64,000 nt of DNA, taken from the NCBI GenBank assembly GCA_943368345.1, contig CALRKY020000007.1, positions 1-64,000 of the forward strand. The letters are read 5' to 3'. Shown here piece after piece: positions 16,621 to 25,745 of the stretch (positions are counted from its first letter, which is position 1; the number at the start of each line of letters is the position of its first letter). The position numbers were made by a program, and so were the translations under genes. The stretch comes from JADCGM01 sp943368345 (GTDB taxonomy: Bacteria > Pseudomonadota > Alphaproteobacteria > Sphingomonadales > Sphingomonadaceae). Under the pieces are notes generated by a model, which was given only the letters and a program-made list of their open reading frames with translations, ran no database searches and was not told the DNA's origin.

Positions 16621-18017
16621 GACTGTCCTCCTGTCTGCTGTGCCGCTGCGTCGCCCGCCAGCTTGCCGAGCCCGATGGCGCTCAACAGGCCGTTCCCGGC
16701 AATATAACCTGCTGCACCGGCCCCTGAAATCCCACGGGCGGCACCACCTCCGGCGAACAGATTGGGCAATGCCGATCCATCCGGCCTGAGCACCCGGGCG
16801 TCGGTATCCACCACCAACCCGCCTTGCGTGTGGAACAGCGCACCGGTCACCCGGGCGGCACGATAGGGTGGTGCCAGCGGCGGCTTGCCGGTAAAATCCC
16901 GCCCGAAGCTGTCAGAGGCCAGACCCCGTGTCATGGCCTCGACCTGCGATATCGTCTCGGCGAGCGCCAGCGGGTCGAGGCCCGTTCGCGCAGCAAGTTC
17001 GACCGCGGAAGCTGCCTCAACAACCGCCCCAGCGCTCAACGCATCGCGGTAATCGTCAAAGCCGAGCATCAGCTGGTGCAGGCGCTCGTCGAAAATACTG
17101 AAGGCGATCTTGTCGGGCTGGGCGACAATCTTCGCGGCCTGTTCGGAATAGCCGAGCGCCTCGTTCGAGAAGCGGCGCGCGTCGCGATTGACCTGAAAAC
17201 CACCCTCCATGATCAGCGGCCACAGGATCGGAATGCCGTGACCATAAGCGAGGCCACCATGTCCCTGATAGGCATCCATGTCAGCCGTTGCCGCCCCGAG
17301 TGCCGTTCCCCAGTCAACCGCATCTCCCTTGTTGCCGGGATGACCGTGAAACACCGCGCCGGTGATTTCGGGAATATGATGCGCCACCAGAGCGCTGTTC
17401 CCGGCAAAGCCCGAGCAGGCCAGGATCAGGGCGCCACAGCCAATGGCCTCCCGCGCGCCGTCGGGACGGGTGACCACGACATGACTGACATGGCCCGCAT
17501 CGTCCGCCACAAGATCTGTCGCCACCGCTTGGATGAATATATCGACACCGGCCGCGGTTGCGGCACTCAGCAGGGCCGCCATCAGTTCCTCTCCGGTGCG
17601 GTTTGGCGTTCCCATCATCCGCATCACACTGTGCCCCGGATAGCGGAAACCGGTCACCAGACTGAACGGCACCTTGTGCTGGTCCCGCAGCCAAATGACC
17701 GTGTCCGCTGACAGCTGCGCCAGTCGGTCGACCACTTGCCGGTCGCCGCCTTTCGCCTTGGCGGAGATGTCACGCGCCAGCAGGTCGGCGCTATCGTCGA
17801 TGCCCGCCGCCAGTTGATCGGGTGTTCCAGCCGCCGGCACCAATCCAGTCGACATCGCCGTGGTTCCGCGCGGGGTGGAATCCCGTTCGATCACCAGGAC
17901 ATCGGCACCGGCATCCCGCGCGGCCAGCGCCGCCGTCAGTCCGCACGCCCCGCCACCGATGATGACAACCGGATAATGCGCCACAATCGGTGCCGGAGGA
18001 TCGAGCAGGATAGCCAC
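16617..18017 (-). CDS. Fumarate-reductase/3-ketosteroid-dehydrogenase-like flavoprotein
   Basis: A 466-residue FAD protein: N-terminal VVIIGGGACGLTAALAARDAG with FAD-binding GGGACG, a mobile capping domain in the middle, and the C-terminal FAD-binding segment LPNLFAGGGAARGISGAGAAGYIAGNGLL. This family includes soluble fumarate reductases, urocanate reductase and Delta1-ketosteroid dehydrogenases; it adds or removes hydrogens at activated C-C bonds. No haem domain. The start is taken as GTG at 18017 (V-AILLDPP), because the frame upstream to 18116 shows no similarity and crosses the operator at 18067-18083. First gene of a coupled operon with the module B pair. The electron acceptor is unknown. 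Confidence 0.82.
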   Translation of the reverse strand: MAILLDPPAPIVAHYPVVIIGGGACGLTAALAARDAGADVLVIERDSTPRGTTAMSTGLVPAAGTPDQLAAGIDDSADLLARDISAKAKGGDRQVVDRLAQLSADTVIWLRDQHKVPFSLVTGFRYPGHSVMRMMGTPNRTGEELMAALLSAATAAGVDIFIQAVATDLVADDAGHVSHVVVTRPDGAREAIGCGALILACSGFAGNSALVAHHIPEITGAVFHGHPGNKGDAVDWGTALGAATADMDAYQGHGGLAYGHGIPILWPLIMEGGFQVNRDARRFSNEALGYSEQAAKIVAQPDKIAFSIFDERLHQLMLGFDDYRDALSAGAVVEAASAVELAARTGLDPLALAETISQVEAMTRGLASDSFGRDFTGKPPLAPPYRAARVTGALFHTQGGLVVDTDARVLRPDGSALPNLFAGGGAARGISGAGAAGYIAGNGLLSAIGLGKLAGDAAAQQTGGQS

Positions 18018-18066
18018 GATACATCGATAGCCGGTTGTTGCGTCCGGACCGAGAACCCGGTTCAAT

Positions 18067-18083
18067 TGTCCGCAGGGTGGATG
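18067..18083. promoter_or_regulatory. Inverted-repeat operator TGTCC-N7-GGATG (probable IclR site 1)
   Basis: TGTCCGCAGGGTGGATG lies between the divergent fumarate-reductase-like operon and the MFS gene at 18135. It matches the TNTCC-N7-GGATR repeat present at four other promoters, and shares the wider TCAATTGTCC with the site at 21349. No binding data. Confidence 0.6.
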
Positions 18084-18134
18084 TTTGACGCAGTGGCTCC
18101 CCATCCGCATTGTCATTTGGGGGAAGGTAGCCGA

Positions 18135-19358
18135 ATGAGCGCAAAAGCCGAATTCAAGCTGGGGTGGCGGATCGTGGCGGGCGGGGCAATCGGTGCCGCC
18201 TTTTCGATCTCCGCCCTGCCCTTTTACACCCTCGGGGTTTTCCTAAAGCCAATCGCGGCGGCAACGGGCTGGAGCCGGGAGGCGATCCAGTGGGGATTCG
18301 CCGTGCAGATGTTGGTCGTGCTGTCGGTCACCTGGATCTGGGGGGCAGCCGTCGACCGCTATGGCGCACGGCCAGTGGCGCTGGTCTCGCAGGTCGGGTT
18401 GGCAGCCGGCCTAATGCTGCTGCCGGTCATGGCATCGTTGTTCGAGCCGGGGATCATGGGCTGGTATATCGGCTGGGTGATCGTGGCGCTGTTCGGCGCG
18501 GGGACGGGACAGGCGACCTGGACGCGCGGCATCAGCGGCTGGTTTGACAAGGCGCGCGGGGCGGCCCTCGGCCTCGCCCTGTTCGGGACCGGTATTGCCG
18601 CTGTGCTCGCACCGCCGATCATGACCGCGATCATCAGCACCGAAGGCTGGCCGATGGGCTATTATCTGCTCGGTGGTTCGGTGGTCCTTATCGGCATGCC
18701 GCTGGTCGCCTTGCTGTTCCACGACGCGCCCCGCCCGGCTGCCGGAGCACCGGACCTGCCCGGGGCCGGTCGCAGCGAAGCGCTCCGGGACCGACGATTC
18801 TGGATCATGCTGCTGGTGTTTTCCGCCGTGACCTTCGGGGTTGCAGGCCTCATTCCCAATCTGGTGCCACTGCTGACCGACCGGGGCCTCGATCCGGCAA
18901 CCGCGGCGCTTTATGCCGGGTTTACCGGCCTGTCGGTGATGGGCGGACGGGTTGCCGCCGGGTTCCTGCTCGACCGGTTCTGGGCACCGCATGTGGCGGT
19001 CGCCTTCCTCGCCGTCCCGGCATTTGCTTGTTTCCTCCTCGCCGGATCAACGCTGCCGTCCGGCCCAGTCATTGGCCTCGCCGCCGCTCTGATCGGCTTG
19101 GCCGCCGGGGCCGAATTCGACCTGATCGCCTATATGGCCGGACGCTATTTCGGCATGCGGAATTATGGCTTCATCTACGGGGTGCAGATTGCAGGCGTGC
19201 TGGCCGCGACCGGCTTTGCGCCGCCGGTATTCGGCCATGTCCACGGCCTATATGGCAGCTATGACCCCGCCCTGATCGGGGCCGGGGTCACCTTCCTGAT
19301 CGCCCCCCTGTTCCTGCTAACCCTCGGCCGCTACCCCCGATTTGAGGGCAACGACTGA
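18135..19358 (+). CDS. Major facilitator superfamily transporter (OFA/MCT-like)
   Basis: A 407-residue protein with twelve predicted helices, beginning MSAKAEFKLGWRIVAGGAIG. The interhelix loop 2-3 motif is present as D-R-Y-G-A-R-P (AVDRYGARPVALVS), and helix 4 carries GTGQATWTRGISGWFDKARG. The overall pattern matches the monocarboxylate/oxalate-formate antiporter branch, which moves organic anions across the inner membrane. ATG at 18135 follows GGGGGAAGG; the upstream extension in the frame is antisense to the flavoprotein. Preceded by the operator at 18067. Probably imports the pathway substrate or exports a product. Confidence 0.86.
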   Translation: MSAKAEFKLGWRIVAGGAIGAAFSISALPFYTLGVFLKPIAAATGWSREAIQWGFAVQMLVVLSVTWIWGAAVDRYGARPVALVSQVGLAAGLMLLPVMASLFEPGIMGWYIGWVIVALFGAGTGQATWTRGISGWFDKARGAALGLALFGTGIAAVLAPPIMTAIISTEGWPMGYYLLGGSVVLIGMPLVALLFHDAPRPAAGAPDLPGAGRSEALRDRRFWIMLLVFSAVTFGVAGLIPNLVPLLTDRGLDPATAALYAGFTGLSVMGGRVAAGFLLDRFWAPHVAVAFLAVPAFACFLLAGSTLPSGPVIGLAAALIGLAAGAEFDLIAYMAGRYFGMRNYGFIYGVQIAGVLAATGFAPPVFGHVHGLYGSYDPALIGAGVTFLIAPLFLLTLGRYPRFEGND

Positions 19359-19373
19359 ACCTCGGGAAGCCGC

Positions 19374-20396
19374 TCAGGGTTGCCGGGCCTTGAACCAGGC
19401 CGGAAGCTGAGGTTCCGGTGCACGCGGAACCGGCTGGCCAGCCGCCACGGGCGCCGGGGTCTGGGTGCGGGCATAGAGCTCCAGGCTCGACAGGCTCGGC
19501 TCCTCCCATTTGTCGGGTGCAACCAGATATTTCGGGTGATGTTTCTGGACATAGTCCAGCGTCTTGCGGTCGATGCGGTTGATATCGTCATAGCTGCCCA
19601 TGAAGGTCGAATATTGGGCATGGCCCGGCGTCGGCCCCATCAGAAGCCACGGCAGCCACGGCGTCGTCCGCGACCAGGTCCCGCTATATTCGACACTGGT
19701 CTTCCTGGCATTCTGCATGTCGGCCCAGCCAATCTGATACAGAAATGTCTCGGTCACCTGATTGAACGGCGTGGAATTTTCGCGCGGCCACTTCGCCGGT
19801 GGCAGCGACGATGGATAAAACAGATTGATATGGCTGAACAGATTGAGGGTCGAACCACGCCGGGTCCAGTTCATTACCAGCGGCTTCGGCGGCGGTGGAG
19901 TGGTGCGGTTGAGGCCACCATAGCTTGGCGGTGACGACGCAAATTGGGTGATCGCCTGATTGAACGGATCATTGGTGATCGGCACCACCTTCACCGTCTC
20001 GTTGAGATAGGGGTTGACCATTTCTTCAATGATCTCGCCGGACTTCAGGTCGGTATAAAGGCCGATTTCGCGCAGGACCTTGCGGTAGCCGGTACCGCTT
20101 TCGTGCGGCAGCAACCGGGCGCAGGACATCATGGTGAAACCGCAAATGTCGCGCACCGCCTCGCCAGGCTGAACGCCCTGCACCAGCCCCTGTGCCCAGC
20201 CATATTTGGTGGACTTCATGTCGGTATTGCCCAGCAACCGAGCCCAGGCGGTCATGCTGCCAATCGGTGTAGCCAGATCGACGGCGGGGCCCTTGAGGCT
20301 GGTTGGATCATCAGCGCGGATCTTGGCACCGGCGGCGCCTGCGGCAAGTCCGGCGGCGGCAACGCCTGTCAGAGCAAGGAAGTCACGACGTTCCAT
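19374..20396 (-). CDS. Tat-exported DUF1838 protein
   Basis: A 340-residue protein. The N terminus MERRDFLALTGVAAAGLAAG is a Tat signal (RRDFL), with cleavage near AGA. The mature part has the DUF1838 pattern: MTAWARLLGNTD, RDICGFTMMSCARLLP, EIIEEMVNPYLNETVKVVPI and a Trp-rich ending (RTTPWLPWLLMG). DUF1838 has no known activity; members occur beside TonB receptors in sphingomonads, which fits here. Divergent from the IclR gene, sharing the operator at 20480. It probably acts in the periplasm on or with the imported compound. Confidence 0.8.
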   Translation of the reverse strand: MERRDFLALTGVAAAGLAAGAAGAKIRADDPTSLKGPAVDLATPIGSMTAWARLLGNTDMKSTKYGWAQGLVQGVQPGEAVRDICGFTMMSCARLLPHESGTGYRKVLREIGLYTDLKSGEIIEEMVNPYLNETVKVVPITNDPFNQAITQFASSPPSYGGLNRTTPPPPKPLVMNWTRRGSTLNLFSHINLFYPSSLPPAKWPRENSTPFNQVTETFLYQIGWADMQNARKTSVEYSGTWSRTTPWLPWLLMGPTPGHAQYSTFMGSYDDINRIDRKTLDYVQKHHPKYLVAPDKWEEPSLSSLELYARTQTPAPVAAGQPVPRAPEPQLPAWFKARQP

Positions 20397-20479
20397 TTCA
20401 CAGTCTCCTGGCGATCATCATCTGTTGCCCGCCAGATGATCACTGCAAAGCTTTGACAGCAAGGGCCTAGGCCCTAGTC

Positions 20480-20496
20480 TATCCATCAGCCGGATA
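20480..20496. promoter_or_regulatory. Perfect inverted-repeat operator TATCC-N7-GGATA (probable IclR site 2)
   Basis: TATCCATCAGCCGGATA has perfect 5-bp arms. It is located between the DUF1838 gene (start 20396) and the IclR gene (start 20521), only 25 bp before the IclR start, which suggests autoregulation. Best match to the motif seen at five sites. Confidence 0.68.
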
Positions 20497-20520
20497 TCAA
20501 ACTCTGGGAGAGGTGTGCGA

Positions 20521-21333
20521 TTGGACGAGCAAGCGAGCGCTGACCGCGACGGCAATGTCCGGGCCATCAGCCGGGGACTGGCCGTCCTGCAAGCCGTCAA
20601 TCGCGGCGGGTCGATCACCATGATGGAAATCTGCCGGAGCGCGACCATTCCCTATCCGACCGCCTGCCGCATCGTACAGACGCTGATGGACGAAGGCATG
20701 ATCGAGCGGGAACCCGCTCGCAAACGCTACCGCCCGACCGCGCTCGTCCGCACGCTGAGCTTTGGCTATCAGGAGGAAGGAGATCTGGTTGCGGTTGCGC
20801 GGCCGCATATCGTGGCGCTGACCAATAAATTGTCCTGGCCGGCCGCCATCGCCACCCGGGTTGGGCCAGTCATGATGGTCCGCGATTCCACCCACCGGTT
20901 GACCAGCCTGACGCTGCACAATTATGCGCCGGGGTTCACGCTGCCGATCATCGAATGTTCAACCGGCAAAGCCTATCTCGCCTTTTGCGGCGAGGAGGAG
21001 CGTAGCGGCATATTGCAGGGCATGCGGCAGATGGACGGCCCGGCAGAGCGCATGGCCGTCCTGCTGACCAGTCAGGGCCGGATGCTTCAGGAAATCCGGG
21101 CGCAGGGTTTCGCCACGCAGGCGCGCAACACCTACACGGCGACGCCGGGCAAAACCTCCTCGATCGCCGTGCCGCTGCGGCAGCATGACCGGGTGATCGG
21201 CGCGCTGACGCTGATCTTCTTCGCGTCCGCCGTCAGCATGAAGGAAGCCGAAGGCCGGTTCGTCCCGTCACTTCAGGAGACCGCCAAGGCGATTGCGGCT
21301 GACCTGAGCGCGCTGCCCGAAGCGATTGGATAA
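20521..21333 (+). CDS. IclR-family transcriptional regulator
   Basis: A 270-residue regulator. The N-terminal winged helix-turn-helix (AISRGLAVLQAVNRGGSITM, then ATIPYPTACRIVQTLMDEGMI) is followed by the IclR effector domain with YTATPGKTSSIAVPLRQ and IGALTLIFFASAVS. The start is taken as TTG at 20521, 7 nt after GGGAGAGG; a GTG at 20515 is also possible but sits too close to the ribosome binding site. Likely regulates the surrounding catabolic genes through the TNTCC-N7-GGATR repeats, one of which is in its own promoter. Effector unknown, probably the pathway substrate or an intermediate. Confidence 0.92.
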   Translation: MDEQASADRDGNVRAISRGLAVLQAVNRGGSITMMEICRSATIPYPTACRIVQTLMDEGMIEREPARKRYRPTALVRTLSFGYQEEGDLVAVARPHIVALTNKLSWPAAIATRVGPVMMVRDSTHRLTSLTLHNYAPGFTLPIIECSTGKAYLAFCGEEERSGILQGMRQMDGPAERMAVLLTSQGRMLQEIRAQGFATQARNTYTATPGKTSSIAVPLRQHDRVIGALTLIFFASAVSMKEAEGRFVPSLQETAKAIAADLSALPEAIG

Positions 21334-21348
21334 AGCTCACCGGTCAAT

Positions 21349-21365
21349 TGTCCACTTGACGGATA
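21349..21365. promoter_or_regulatory. Inverted-repeat operator TGTCC-N7-GGATA (probable IclR site 3)
   Basis: TGTCCACTTGACGGATA is 111 bp before the TonB receptor gene at 21476. The wider sequence CAATTGTCC is shared with site 1, and GGATAGTCGG with site 5. Confidence 0.62.
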
Positions 21366-21475
21366 GTCGGTTCGATTTTGCAGATGGCACCCGGCAACCC
21401 TGCCAGCGTTTCAATGTGTCAGGCGCGTGACGGCGAGATCGTCCTGCGCTGAAACCATCGATTCAGGGGGTTAGC

Positions 21476-24094
21476 ATGAACAGCCGGACAGCGATTCGTT
21501 ACACGGTCAGCGCATTGGCATTGATCGTCGGGACCAGTTTGCAGGCGCAGACCGCCAGCCCAGCCGTGGCAGAGGCGGTGGAGGAAGAGGGCAATGCCAT
21601 CATCGTCACCGCCCGCCGGATCGACGAACGGCTGCAGGATGTGCCGCTGTCGGTCTCGGTGCTGTCCAGCCAGGATATTGAACGGCAGCGACTGGACGAT
21701 CTGAGCGATGTCGCGGACAAGACCGTCGGCTTTGCGTTTGAAACCTTCACCGGCCCGCTGGCGCAGCCGGTCATACGCGGCCAGACCAATTTGCGGGTCA
21801 CGTCGCCGGTGCAAAATGTCGCGACCAACCTCAACGGCCTCTATCTGCAGCGTGGCTATTTCGTTGATCAGGGCATGCTCGACATCGAACGGGTCGAAAT
21901 CATCAAGGGCCCACAGTCGGCACTTTATGGCCGTAACGCCTTTGCGGGTGCGATCAGCCTGATCGCGCGCGGGGCCAATGTGGATCGTGATTTTTCGGGC
22001 AGCCTGTCCGGTACCTTTGGCAGCGACGAGCGCTATGACATCAAGGGCAGCATCCACGCACCGATTGTGCCGGGTGTTTTTGCGCTGTTCGCTGCCGGTG
22101 GATATTCGGAGTTTGACGGCACATGGGCCAATACCCACCCGCTCGCCAACGCATCCGGAGCCGCGACCAAGGGCAATTCCGGCGGTTACGAAAAAGAAGC
22201 CTATCAACTCGGCGCGCAGCTGAAGATGGCTGAATCGATCACGGTTGACGCTCTGTACATTCATACCGACCGAAAACTGGAACAGAACCCAGCCTATACG
22301 CTATCCACAACCGGCCTGACTGCCCCGTTTAACACATTGAACGCCAGTCCGACCGGGGTCGGAGCGGCGCGTCAGAACCGATTGTTTGTCGGCGAGCTGC
22401 TTCCCACCGTCACAAATGTGGCCGGAGAGACCCGGCTCCCGGGCATCGTGCTCGACCCCCGCGCCTTTGGCTTGCGCGGCCCCAGCGATATCGTGATCGC
22501 CAAGGCTCGGTTCGATACCGACGGTCCGCTGTCGTTCCAGCTAAGCTATGGCCATACCTCGGCCAATATTTCGGCGCGGGGGTCATCGCCGCGCGATCCT
22601 CTTTTCGCGACCGTTGCGTTCGGAACCAATCTGGGGATCATTTTTGACTCCTCGGGCACCGAATCGAAATTCACCAGCAACAGCTATGAGGGGCGCATCG
22701 ACCTTGATTTCGGATCGATAACTGGTTTCGTTGGAGCGAGTCATTCGAGAACCAAGGATGACGAATCGAACGCATCCGAGAATGCGACAGTCAATACGTT
22801 GGACGCGCCGAACCCGGCTTCACTCTTCCCGCTCGGGCCGGGCAATCCGATCCCGACCACACTAACGTTCCGGCGCAACACCTATCTCCGCCGGGCCGAA
22901 AACGTCTTTTCGACATTCGGCTTCGTCAACTGGAAGGCCAGCGACGCCTTGTCGGTCACGTTGGAAGGGCGTTACACTGAGGAGCGCTTGCGGGCGACTG
23001 ACTTGCTAGCCCCGGATATCGGCGGATTGGGAGCCGCGTTTCTGGCGCGAACACCACCGGTTGGCCGCCGAAATGCCAGTTTCTTCACTCCACGCGGTTC
23101 GATCACCTACAAGCTGACGGAAGACAACACCGTATATGCATCGATCGCCCGCGGGTATAAATCTGGCGGGATCAACGGCATTGCGGCCAGCTACACTCGC
23201 AACTCAACTGTGGCCGGCGTTGTGGTTCCTGACCTGATCGTACCGGGTTCCCCCATTCCAGCTCCGCGAGCCGGGGCGACTGCGGTGGCCTTTGTGCAGA
23301 CGACGCCGGGATCAGCCGGTCTCAATGTGCTGCAGGCCAATTATGATGCGGAAACCAACTGGACCTATGAAGTCGGCTCCAAGAACAGCTTCATGGACGG
23401 TCTGCTGACGCTGAACCTGTCGGCCTATTATACCGACTGGCAGAATTTGCAGACCAATGCGGTTCGGCTCCAGCCGGATGGAACTGCGCCGACAGCCTTC
23501 ACCTTCATCGTCCCCTCCCTCATCGGGAATGTCGGCGATGTGGAGGTCTACGGCTTTGAAGTGGAAGGCAATTTCAAGCTGACACCCAACCTGCGCCTGG
23601 ATTTCGGCGCGTCCTACAACCATGCCAGCTACAAAACCGGCGTGTTTTCGCAGCGTTTCGGGGCGTCCGGCAACTGCGACGGGGTGGTTTGCACGACAGT
23701 CGCCACGCCGGGCTTCACCTTCCCGGTCCTGCCCATCGGCGGCAATCAGCTGGAACGGACACCCAAGTTCGATGCGCTGCTCGGCCTCAACTATGACACC
23801 GAGCTCAGCAACGGCTGGAAACTGTTCGCCAGAACCGACATGACCTACCAGACCAAGCAGTTTGCCGATGAAGCCAATCTGGCGTTCATCCCGGACCGCC
23901 TGATCGTCAATGCCTCGCTCGGGCTGGATATCGGTGGCTTCAATGTCCAGGCCTGGGTCAAGAATCTGTTCGACAAGAAATATGTAACCAGTGCGTTGTT
24001 CCTGATCGGAACGGGCGGCGCCGGTTCGGCCAGCTATGTGCCAATTCTTGGTGAGCAGCGGACGCTTGGGGTGACAGGCTCCTATAAATTCTAA
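21476..24094 (+). CDS. TonB-dependent outer-membrane receptor
   Basis: An 872-residue receptor with a signal peptide (MNSRTAIRYTVSALALIVGTSLQAQ), a TonB-box-like NAIIVTARR at about 41-49, a plug domain (VPLSVSVLSSQDIER, VIRGQTNLR, VERVEIIKGPQSALYGRNAFAGAI) and a 22-strand barrel ending LGVTGSYKF with a terminal Phe. Actively imports a substrate too large or scarce for porins across the outer membrane, energised by TonB. Following genes (24162, 24872, 25746) are spaced as an operon after a terminator-like hairpin. The operator at 21349 links it to the IclR regulator. Substrate unknown. Confidence 0.95.
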   Translation: MNSRTAIRYTVSALALIVGTSLQAQTASPAVAEAVEEEGNAIIVTARRIDERLQDVPLSVSVLSSQDIERQRLDDLSDVADKTVGFAFETFTGPLAQPVIRGQTNLRVTSPVQNVATNLNGLYLQRGYFVDQGMLDIERVEIIKGPQSALYGRNAFAGAISLIARGANVDRDFSGSLSGTFGSDERYDIKGSIHAPIVPGVFALFAAGGYSEFDGTWANTHPLANASGAATKGNSGGYEKEAYQLGAQLKMAESITVDALYIHTDRKLEQNPAYTLSTTGLTAPFNTLNASPTGVGAARQNRLFVGELLPTVTNVAGETRLPGIVLDPRAFGLRGPSDIVIAKARFDTDGPLSFQLSYGHTSANISARGSSPRDPLFATVAFGTNLGIIFDSSGTESKFTSNSYEGRIDLDFGSITGFVGASHSRTKDDESNASENATVNTLDAPNPASLFPLGPGNPIPTTLTFRRNTYLRRAENVFSTFGFVNWKASDALSVTLEGRYTEERLRATDLLAPDIGGLGAAFLARTPPVGRRNASFFTPRGSITYKLTEDNTVYASIARGYKSGGINGIAASYTRNSTVAGVVVPDLIVPGSPIPAPRAGATAVAFVQTTPGSAGLNVLQANYDAETNWTYEVGSKNSFMDGLLTLNLSAYYTDWQNLQTNAVRLQPDGTAPTAFTFIVPSLIGNVGDVEVYGFEVEGNFKLTPNLRLDFGASYNHASYKTGVFSQRFGASGNCDGVVCTTVATPGFTFPVLPIGGNQLERTPKFDALLGLNYDTELSNGWKLFARTDMTYQTKQFADEANLAFIPDRLIVNASLGLDIGGFNVQAWVKNLFDKKYVTSALFLIGTGGAGSASYVPILGEQRTLGVTGSYKF

Positions 24095-24107
24095 GCCTGT
24101 CGAAATC

Positions 24108-24147
24108 GGCGCGGGGTCAGGTTTGCCAGGCCCCGCGCCTGTTTGTT
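24108..24147 (+). terminator. Rho-independent terminator-like hairpin after the TonB receptor
   Basis: A perfect 9-bp stem, GGCGCGGGG (24108-24116) with CCCCGCGCC (24131-24139), a 14-nt loop, then TGTTTGTT. It could end or attenuate receptor mRNA before the downstream enzyme genes. Confidence 0.7.
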
Positions 24148-24161
24148 GAAAGGTCTGATTT

Positions 24162-24830
24162 GTGACCGATGTTTCGACACTGAAGGCCGACCTTGTTGCC
24201 GCGATCCACGCCGATGATGGCGCAGGCAAATATGATGAGGCCGGGGTTGATCGCATTCATGCCCTGATCGAGAAACTGGTGTCGCTGTCGCCAATCCCCC
24301 GCCCGATTGACGAACAGGAAACTGTCGCCGGGCCGTGGCGGTCAATTTTCGCGCAATTCGGCCCCAAACATACGGCGGGCAAACCGATCACGCATGAAAC
24401 CCGGTTCAAGTTCCTGACCTTCAACCATTTTCCCGATGTTCCGCTGCGGCTGCTCGAGATCGAGCAAGAGATTCATGCGGTCAGCAAGGACTATAACAAT
24501 GTCCATATCATCGAACCGGTTGGCGGAGGTCTGCAGGCGCATCTGATCGTCTACGGTCATTATGCCATCGATGCGGACCTGCCCCAGCGCTACAAGGTCG
24601 AATTCTCCCGCGTTGGCTTGGTGAGCCCGGACGGCCTGTCCGACGATGCCCTGCGTCAGGCCTTTGGATTCGACACCAGCCAGCCGTTGCTCGTGAATTT
24701 CAAGCCGCCGACGCTGCATTCCGACGTGGTCTATTGTGACGCCGACATGCGGATCAATTTTGGTTCGATGGGCGGCGTTTATGTGATGACCCGCCTCGAT
24801 CACGACGGCCATTCCGTGGCGTTCCATTGA
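24162..24830 (+). CDS. PAP/fibrillin-like lipid-associated protein
   Basis: A 222-residue protein starting at GTG. Its layout matches the plastid lipid-associated (PAP/fibrillin) domain: an N-terminal helical part, then AGPWRSIFAQFGP (about 55-67), repeated beta strands and a C-terminal YCDADMRINFGSMGGVYVMTR with the family's acidic-R-I-x-x-G-x-x-G-G pattern. The fold is lipocalin-like and binds hydrophobic compounds; no signal peptide. It sits between the TonB receptor and two hydrolases, so it may carry or sequester a hydrophobic pathway compound. Assignment from pattern recognition only. Confidence 0.62.
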   Translation: MTDVSTLKADLVAAIHADDGAGKYDEAGVDRIHALIEKLVSLSPIPRPIDEQETVAGPWRSIFAQFGPKHTAGKPITHETRFKFLTFNHFPDVPLRLLEIEQEIHAVSKDYNNVHIIEPVGGGLQAHLIVYGHYAIDADLPQRYKVEFSRVGLVSPDGLSDDALRQAFGFDTSQPLLVNFKPPTLHSDVVYCDADMRINFGSMGGVYVMTRLDHDGHSVAFH

Positions 24831-24871
24831 TCGGCATCGACAAGCCGAACGGCCCGCCGCTACAAAGTGAC

Positions 24872-25738
24872 ATGACCAGTTTCCCTGACAACACCGACCT
24901 GAACCGCCGGACATTCCTTGCCACCGCCCTGGCTCTGTCCGCTGTCGGAACGAGCGCGTCGGCGGCGCAGACCGGACGTAACGATCAGTTGAAACTCACT
25001 GATGGCCGCATGGTTCCGCTCCGCATCTGGCAGCCGAAGGGCAGGCCCAAGTCATTGATCGCCTTCTCGCATGGGGCGAACAGTCGCCCGGACAAATATG
25101 ACCGGCTGTTTGCGCCCCTGGCCGCTGCCGGACATCTGGTTGTCGCACCGCTGCACGCCGATTCCCCGGACCATCCCGGTGGCGGCAAAATCGCACGGGA
25201 GGACGGCATTCCGATGCGGCTGGCGGACATGCGCGGCGTGCTGGCTGCCTATCAAAACGGCCTGCCAGGGATCGCAGCTGGTCACAGCTATGGTGCGTTG
25301 ATCGCACAGATGCTCGGCGGTGCGGGGGGGCAGGCACCGATGCCGAGTGTATCCGCCATTCTGGCCTGGTCGCCGCCGGGTCCGTTCCCACCGAAGATCA
25401 CCGCTGAAACCTGGAAGACGGTAGCGCGGCCCATGCTGGTGGTCACCGGGACGGCCGACAGCTTGCCGGTCATGGCCCCGACGTGGGAGGTCCACCGGCT
25501 CAGCCACGACGTCGCCCCCGGGCCGTCGGCCTTGTTCGTCGGCGAGGGTGTCGACCATTATTTCGGCAACATCATCTGCCGCCCGGAGCGCACCGAGGCC
25601 CCGCAAATCGCGCAATTTGAAGACGCGGTGGCGGTCTCGCTGGCCTTCACCGCCCTGACCCTCCGCTCCCAGCCGAGGTTCACCAAACTGGCCCGGACCC
25701 GGTTGCCGGGAAAATCCTGGGTCGAAGTGAAGGGGTGA
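24872..25738 (+). CDS. Exported alpha/beta hydrolase
   Basis: A 288-residue protein beginning MTSFPDNTDLNRRTFLATALALSA, with a twin-arginine signal (NRRTFL), so the mature enzyme is likely periplasmic. The alpha/beta hydrolase core has a GHSYG nucleophile elbow (AAGHSYGAL), an acid in VTGTADSLP and a histidine in GVDHYFG; the N-terminal ISFSHGAN-like stretch (LIAFSHGANSRPD) forms the oxyanion side. It probably cleaves an ester or amide of the imported compound. The ATG at 24872 was preferred to the TTG frame at 24827 because of the Tat motif. Seven bp from the next hydrolase gene. Confidence 0.87.
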   Translation: MTSFPDNTDLNRRTFLATALALSAVGTSASAAQTGRNDQLKLTDGRMVPLRIWQPKGRPKSLIAFSHGANSRPDKYDRLFAPLAAAGHLVVAPLHADSPDHPGGGKIAREDGIPMRLADMRGVLAAYQNGLPGIAAGHSYGALIAQMLGGAGGQAPMPSVSAILAWSPPGPFPPKITAETWKTVARPMLVVTGTADSLPVMAPTWEVHRLSHDVAPGPSALFVGEGVDHYFGNIICRPERTEAPQIAQFEDAVAVSLAFTALTLRSQPRFTKLARTRLPGKSWVEVKG

Positions 25739-25745
25739 CCTTGCC

